This document shows, one piece after another, positions 60,401 to 64,000 of a stretch of DNA of 64,000 nucleotides. Source of the DNA: Erodium maritimum (lineage: Eukaryota > Streptophyta > Magnoliopsida > Geraniales > Geraniaceae); the NCBI GenBank assembly GCA_963921825.1, contig OY997593.1:68184039-68248038 (forward strand). The letters are read 5' to 3'. The translations under genes were made by a program, and so were the position numbers. The notes under the pieces were generated by a model, which ran no database searches, was not told the origin of the DNA, and saw only the letters and a program-made list of their open reading frames with translations. Position 1 is the first letter of the stretch, and every line of letters begins with the position of its first letter.

Positions 60401-60704
60401 GAAGATCTCTGTGGCTCAGGGCAAGAATGTGAAACAAACCCAGAAGGAATGTATGCCTTTCATAAGGTTCAAGAAGGATGAGGCAGCTGCTATTGGGAGT
60501 GGTGCCTTGGATCTGAAGCAACCGTTTGGAGAAATGGATGTGCTTTGTGAGAACCTGGACTTTATTAAGAAACAGCTTGGTCTTGAAGAGATGGAGGTTT
60601 TGTTTGCCAATGACCCTGACGCTCTTCAGAAAGCTGGTTCTCTCGTCACTGTGGTAAATCAGAACCCTCCATCGCCGGGGAGTCCCACTGCCATCTTCTT
60701 GTAA
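57438..60704 (+). CDS. Cytosolic leucyl-tRNA synthetase, uninterrupted 1088 codons
   Basis: Charges leucine tRNAs with leucine in the cytosol (class I synthetase, EC 6.1.1.4). The frame opens at 57438 (MASEGGKSFARRDRL); the in-frame ATG at 57369 lies in the predicted intron, so it is not used. HIGH-type motif HLGH is at 61-64, FHCTGMPIKA follows, and the CP1 editing domain has TLRPETMYG at about 297-305. KMSKS is at 715-719. The eukaryotic C-terminal extension includes a lysine-rich linker (KKKNKKGAP). The length fits eukaryotic/archaeal-type LeuRS; there is no plastid transit peptide. The coding region has no introns. Confidence 0.97.
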   Translation: MASEGGKSFARRDRLRGIEEEVQKWWEEMDVFKAESCENPPKPGEKFFGNFPFPYMNGFLHLGHAFSLSKLEFAAAYHRLRGANVLLPFGFHCTGMPIKASADKLAREIQQFGNPPVFPTDVVEQVNPEPEPEDANVGEQPDKFKGKKSKAVSKSGGQVYQWEIMRSFGLDDSEIARFQDPYNWLTFFPPIAVEDLKLFGLSCDWRRSFITTDMNPFFDSFVRWQMRKLKSLGKVVKDVRYTIYSPLDGQPCADHDRASGEGVQPQDYTLIKMEVIAPYPPKLGALEGKRVFLAAATLRPETMYGQTNAWVLPDGKYGAYEINETDVFVTAQKAALNLAYQKFSRVPEKPTCLLELTGHDMIGLPLKSPLSLNEVIYALPMLTILMDKGTGVVTSVPSDSPDDYMAMHDLKAKPALRAKYGVKDEWVLPFETIPIINIPEFGDKAAEKVCMDLKIKSQNEKEKLQEAKRLTYLKGFNEGVLLVGEYAGRRVQEVKPLIRNMLLETGQAIMYSEPEKRVMSRSGDECVVALTDQWYITYGEEEWKKLAEECLSNMNLYSDETRHGFDHTLGWLNQWACSRSFGLGTRIPWDEQFLVESLSDSTLYMAYYTIAHLLHDGDLYGSSTKMKAEQMTDEVWDFVICDGPYPKSTTISSEILNKMRQEFEYWYPFDLRVSGKDLIQNHLTFTIYNHTALMPKKHWPRGFRCNGHIMLNSEKMSKSTGNFRTLRQSIEEFSADATRISLADAGDGVDDANFVFEVANAAILKLTKELTWMEEVLAAESSLRSGPPSTYADRVFANEINIAVKSVEQHYQNCMFREALKNGFYDLQNARDAYRLACGSMGMNRDLVLRYMDVETRLITPICPHYAEYVWRIVLKKDGFVVKAGWPKGDAPDLTLKSANKYLHDSISRMKKLYETQVSGPKKKNKKGAPASAPSATENIKLTRGLIYVNEQYDGWKAECLRILQNKFNSETRSFAPDTDSEISNVIQKISVAQGKNVKQTQKECMPFIRFKKDEAAAIGSGALDLKQPFGEMDVLCENLDFIKKQLGLEEMEVLFANDPDALQKAGSLVTVVNQNPPSPGSPTAIFL

Positions 60705-62050
60705 GATCAAATAAATTATCTTGCTCTGCTCTCTTCATATTATTCAAGCTTTTAAGGTTTAACTAGCTTAATGTTTGAAACTTCAGGAGCTAACTCAAGA
60801 AGCTTGTGGGATGGAAATCCGAACTGCTAGTTCTAAACATAGATGGGCTTGATCATGTCCTTGTGGTTACAGTCAGCTATATCATCCAAAAGCTCATGTC
60901 AATTTGAAATGTTTAGTTTTTGACTTCCTGGTAGGATGGAAGAAACGATTATGTTTTAGACTTGAACCATCAACCTCTTAAATGCTTCTTTATTTTGGGG
61001 TAGGCAAGTGGATGATAAACATACGATATTATATTTTCTGATGTTCTGATTTTATGATATGAGAGTTAAGAATGATTGTGTCTTCTTTTCTCCCTTTTCT
61101 TTGTGATTAAGATGTTGGTTCAGTCTATGTTGCCTGTGTTGAACCTTAAAGAGATAATGGTAGAAATGGTAAATTTCATCTCACCTCTAAACTTTTCGGA
61201 TTCTATTTCTACTATCTTAAAAAAAATCTCAGCTTGCTACCCTAAAATTGAATTTGTATTACTTTAGTACTCATCATTAATTTTTCGTCTATTTTTGGAC
61301 GGAAAATTGTCATGTGCCTAACACATGATCCAAATAGTTTTAAAAAGAATTTAAATTTCTCCTCAAATTATTCCCATATTCTTCTTCCTAACAATTTATG
61401 TTTGATTCAATAGACTAAGTTAGAAGGATTTGGGTCATGTATCATGTGTACTATTTGGGTCACGTGTCAGGTGCATGACAATTTTCCGTTCAAAAATGGA
61501 CGAAAAGTTAACGATGGATACTAAAGTGATACGAACTCAATTTTAGGATAGTGAGATGCAAACAAAAAATAGGATAGTTGAAATAGAATCCGAAAAGTTC
61601 AGTACAATGAGATGGAATTTATCCTTGTAAATAAGTACCATGATGTACTCACTTTTTGCAACTTGTAGCTCTTTTCTTTGATAATTGCAAAATACCATGG
61701 ACTTGTCGTTTTGTTGCATTTTGTATATATTTGTTTGAAGATGATGATTTTACTGTTGGAAATTTAAATTTAAAAATAATATTTAAAGAATAAAACATCC
61801 AAATTTTTACATCTTTTCAATTTCTTCCTTTGCGCGGTACAACAGTGAAGAAAGCTAAGATACGAAAATTTAGATATTTTTGTTTTTTACTTAATATTTT
61901 TTAAATCTAAATAGAATTCTCATTATTATTCAAATTGCAATTTAAGACAAATACTGAATATTTTGCGATCATCAAAAAATAGACTACAATTTACAAAAAA
62001 TGAATACATACATCATGGTAGTTTTTTTGCAATTATCCCAACCTTACATG
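60705..62050. other. LeuRS 3' flank and intergenic DNA
   Basis: Contains the 3'UTR, then a MITE-like element (61168-61624) and AT-rich DNA without genes. Confidence 0.45.
61168..61624. mobile_element. Long-TIR MITE, about 457 bp
   Basis: Arms of about 170 bp are inverted copies: the left contains AACTTTTCGGATTCTATTTC and GGAAAATTGTCATG, and the right carries their complements. Ends read GGTAAATTTCATCTC and (other strand) GGATAAATTCCATCTC. No clear target duplication. The inner GTTAAC..TCGTCCA block resembles the inner arm of the nested element at 2948-4088. Confidence 0.65.
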
Positions 62051-62069
62051 TCAAGTTAAGAAATTAGGT

Positions 62070-64000
62070 TTATTTTTTTTGATCGGCAAAACAAATTTAT
62101 ATTGAAACATCTTACAAGGCGAAAGAGGAGTTACAAGAACATGTCTGCCTACAAACCACAAAAGCCCAAAATTAGACGCAGCCAATTGTAAGGGCAAGAC
62201 ACAACAACCACTAAAACCACAATACAACCTAGGGCCTACAACCCAAAGAAGATACAACTCAAAACCCAATAAGGGGTAATACAAACCACACCCAGAAGAC
62301 AACAAGACTGACAAACACCCGAAAAAACAACCCAACGTGGGTGCTAATCCCAGAAACCAACCAGGTAAACAACCAGCAACCAGAAAGGACAACCAGAGCG
62401 AACAACAACAAGGAGAACCGCCCAGAGATCACCCTCAGCCCTCCTAGCAGGCAGCAGCAAAACAATCTTCCTAAAATCCAAGGTATGACTCGAGTTGAGC
62501 GTTTTGAAACTGCGATCGATAACCCCTCACCGACCAATCTAACGAGGATCCAATGGGAAAGGCATGTAATAATACTGAGCTCGAACCAACCTGAATCCAG
62601 ACGAAACTGATATCAAAGCCAACCAGAAAGCGCAACGCCTAACCGAAAGCCCAATCAGCAACCCTTCATGAACCGCACACCTAAATGTCAGTCTCTGAAA
62701 CTCTCATTCAATCTTCCAAAACAAATCCGACCAACACCAAGAAAAGCCCCAAAAGGGAAGGACCGGTATTTCTACCAAGAGCGAGACCATACATCCTAGC
62801 TAGCAGAGGAGATCATCACTACCGGAAATCCAATGTTGAAACTCGAGCTGAGCGTTCCGCTACCGGAATCTGTAGCCCCTCCCTGGCCAGCACTAAGCGA
62901 GGACCCAAAGGGAAAGACCTGTAATTATACCGACCACGAGCCAACCTGGACCCTGAAAGATCTAATACCTAAACCAGCAAAGAAAAACGACGCAGCACCT
63001 AGTGCAGTCTTTCAAGCCACAAAAATCAGCAGCTGCCACGCGCACCCACACACCCCCACTTTCGCTGGAGAATCCCAAAAAAGGACTCGAGAACCCAAGA
63101 AGTCTCCTCCAAAGGGGAAACAACCTGAGCAGAGACACCACAGAGTCTCTGACCAATCCGACATGATGCATGTGAAGGGAGACAAAGATCACGCGCAAGA
63201 ACCACCCACAGCCAGCGGGAACGAAGCCGAAACGAAGGAGAAACTGATCAAACCTTGTCGGAACTCTTGATCTGCTCACACAAAAAACCTTGAATGCCCA
63301 CACAAACCTGTCCCTCAAAACCCTTCATATAAATGGCTACTGAGAAAAAATTGGTGCTACCAACACCGGGTGAAACTATCTCAAGATCTTTAACTAGGGT
63401 CAAGGAATATCGGGCCGAGCAGCACCACCAAACTGCTGCGAAGGAGACGCCGGTCAGAAAGAGCACCACCAAGTCCCGGTTACTCAGATTCGACGTGGAA
63501 GTCGATGGCGGAACCAGCACCGGACGACAACGACCGGATCTGGGTCTTCACTCGCCGGATCTGTCCAAACGGGACACCTGGCCTAGCAGTATCTATGGTT
63601 GCAGAAGGAGCGTAAGGAAGTCGGCCAAAATATGAGAAGAACCAACCAAGCTGTAGAATCAAGGGGCCGAACTAGTTGGGCGGCCAGAGGACAAACACCA
63701 TTAGGCAGAAGAACCTGGTGACCGGACGGAGGACCCCATCGGCATGAACCGGCCAACAGATCTGGGCGAGAACCCTGAATCTGGAGGCATGGAATTCAGC
63801 CGCAACCTTCCACCCAACAAATCCAGGACGAACACGCCAATGAAGAACCACGAACCCCTCCCACTGACCGGACTTGAAGGAGGAACAGGTGAGAATCCGG
63901 CCGAACGATGCAACAAGGGAAGAAGAAAGTCGAAAATAGAGAGGGGGAAAGGTAAGAAAGGGGAAAGAAAGGATGAGAGATAAGTCGGGGAAGATGAAGA
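62070..64000 (-). mobile_element. GC-rich retroposon with A tail, running off the window
   Basis: A run of T then GATCGGCAAAACAAATTT at about 62075 is an A-tailed 3' end on the minus strand. From there to 64000 the DNA is GC-rich, with minus-strand frames of 118, 113 and 92 codons and T/G-rich translation without known domains. The layout matches the elements at 22056-23392 and 26034-26775, but it is longer. The 5' end lies beyond the window. A LINE or LINE-mobilised element is likely. Confidence 0.5.

Overview
This is nuclear DNA from a flowering plant, most likely a eudicot. The evidence is an AT-rich background, GT-AG introns, plant-specific families (PDR-type ABCG transporter, dirigent protein, LRK10L receptor kinases, RABA GTPase, F-box/DUF295 protein) and many plant-type transposons (Mutator-like MITEs, a Pack-MULE-like element, hAT, CACTA, L1-type LINE pieces, a Ty3/gypsy chromovirus). 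I cannot name the species.

Layout. 0-11 kb is a repeat graveyard: a hAT MITE, a 2.6 kb Mutator-like element that carries genic-looking DNA and has a second Mutator-like element nested in it, and decayed LINE ORF2 and ORF1 pieces. 11.4-19.5 kb is a complete 22-exon PDR/ABCG transporter gene on the minus strand (1411 aa), with at least six introns carrying MITEs. 20.2-23.4 kb holds an F-box/DUF295 pseudogene broken by a 439 bp MITE. It is followed by a duplicated last exon of the small membrane-protein gene at 27.3-28.9 kb, and preceded by a 1.3 kb retroposon. 23.5-32 kb is mostly degraded repeat plus that two-exon small membrane-protein gene and an unrecognised candidate gene at 29.2-30.0 kb. 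32.2 kb is an intact dirigent gene. 33.2-35.1 kb is the 3' part of a CACTA element. 35.6-41.3 kb is a whole but dead gypsy element with LTRs, a primer site and a target duplication.

42.9-48.0 kb is a head-to-head pair of LRK10L-type receptor kinases sharing a 266 bp intergenic region; both reconstruct to full-length proteins. 50.2-52.1 kb is a two-exon RABA/Rab11 GTPase whose intron has an internal duplication, one copy of which is split by a MITE. 53.5-55.4 kb is LINE debris. 57.4-60.7 kb is cytosolic leucyl-tRNA synthetase with an uninterrupted 1088-codon reading frame behind a 5'UTR intron. 62.1-64 kb is a GC-rich retroposon running off the edge.

The protein genes are not an operon or pathway. 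Several act at the cell surface or in defence (ABCG exporter, dirigent protein, two receptor kinases), RABA works in trafficking to the plasma membrane, and LeuRS is housekeeping. I found no convincing new multi-gene system. The most informative novelties are transposon-related: a MITE family that has repeatedly entered the ABC gene, precise insertion histories that can be read from target duplications, and gene pieces captured or fused by duplication. All splice sites and similarities were read by eye; no alignment or database search was run.
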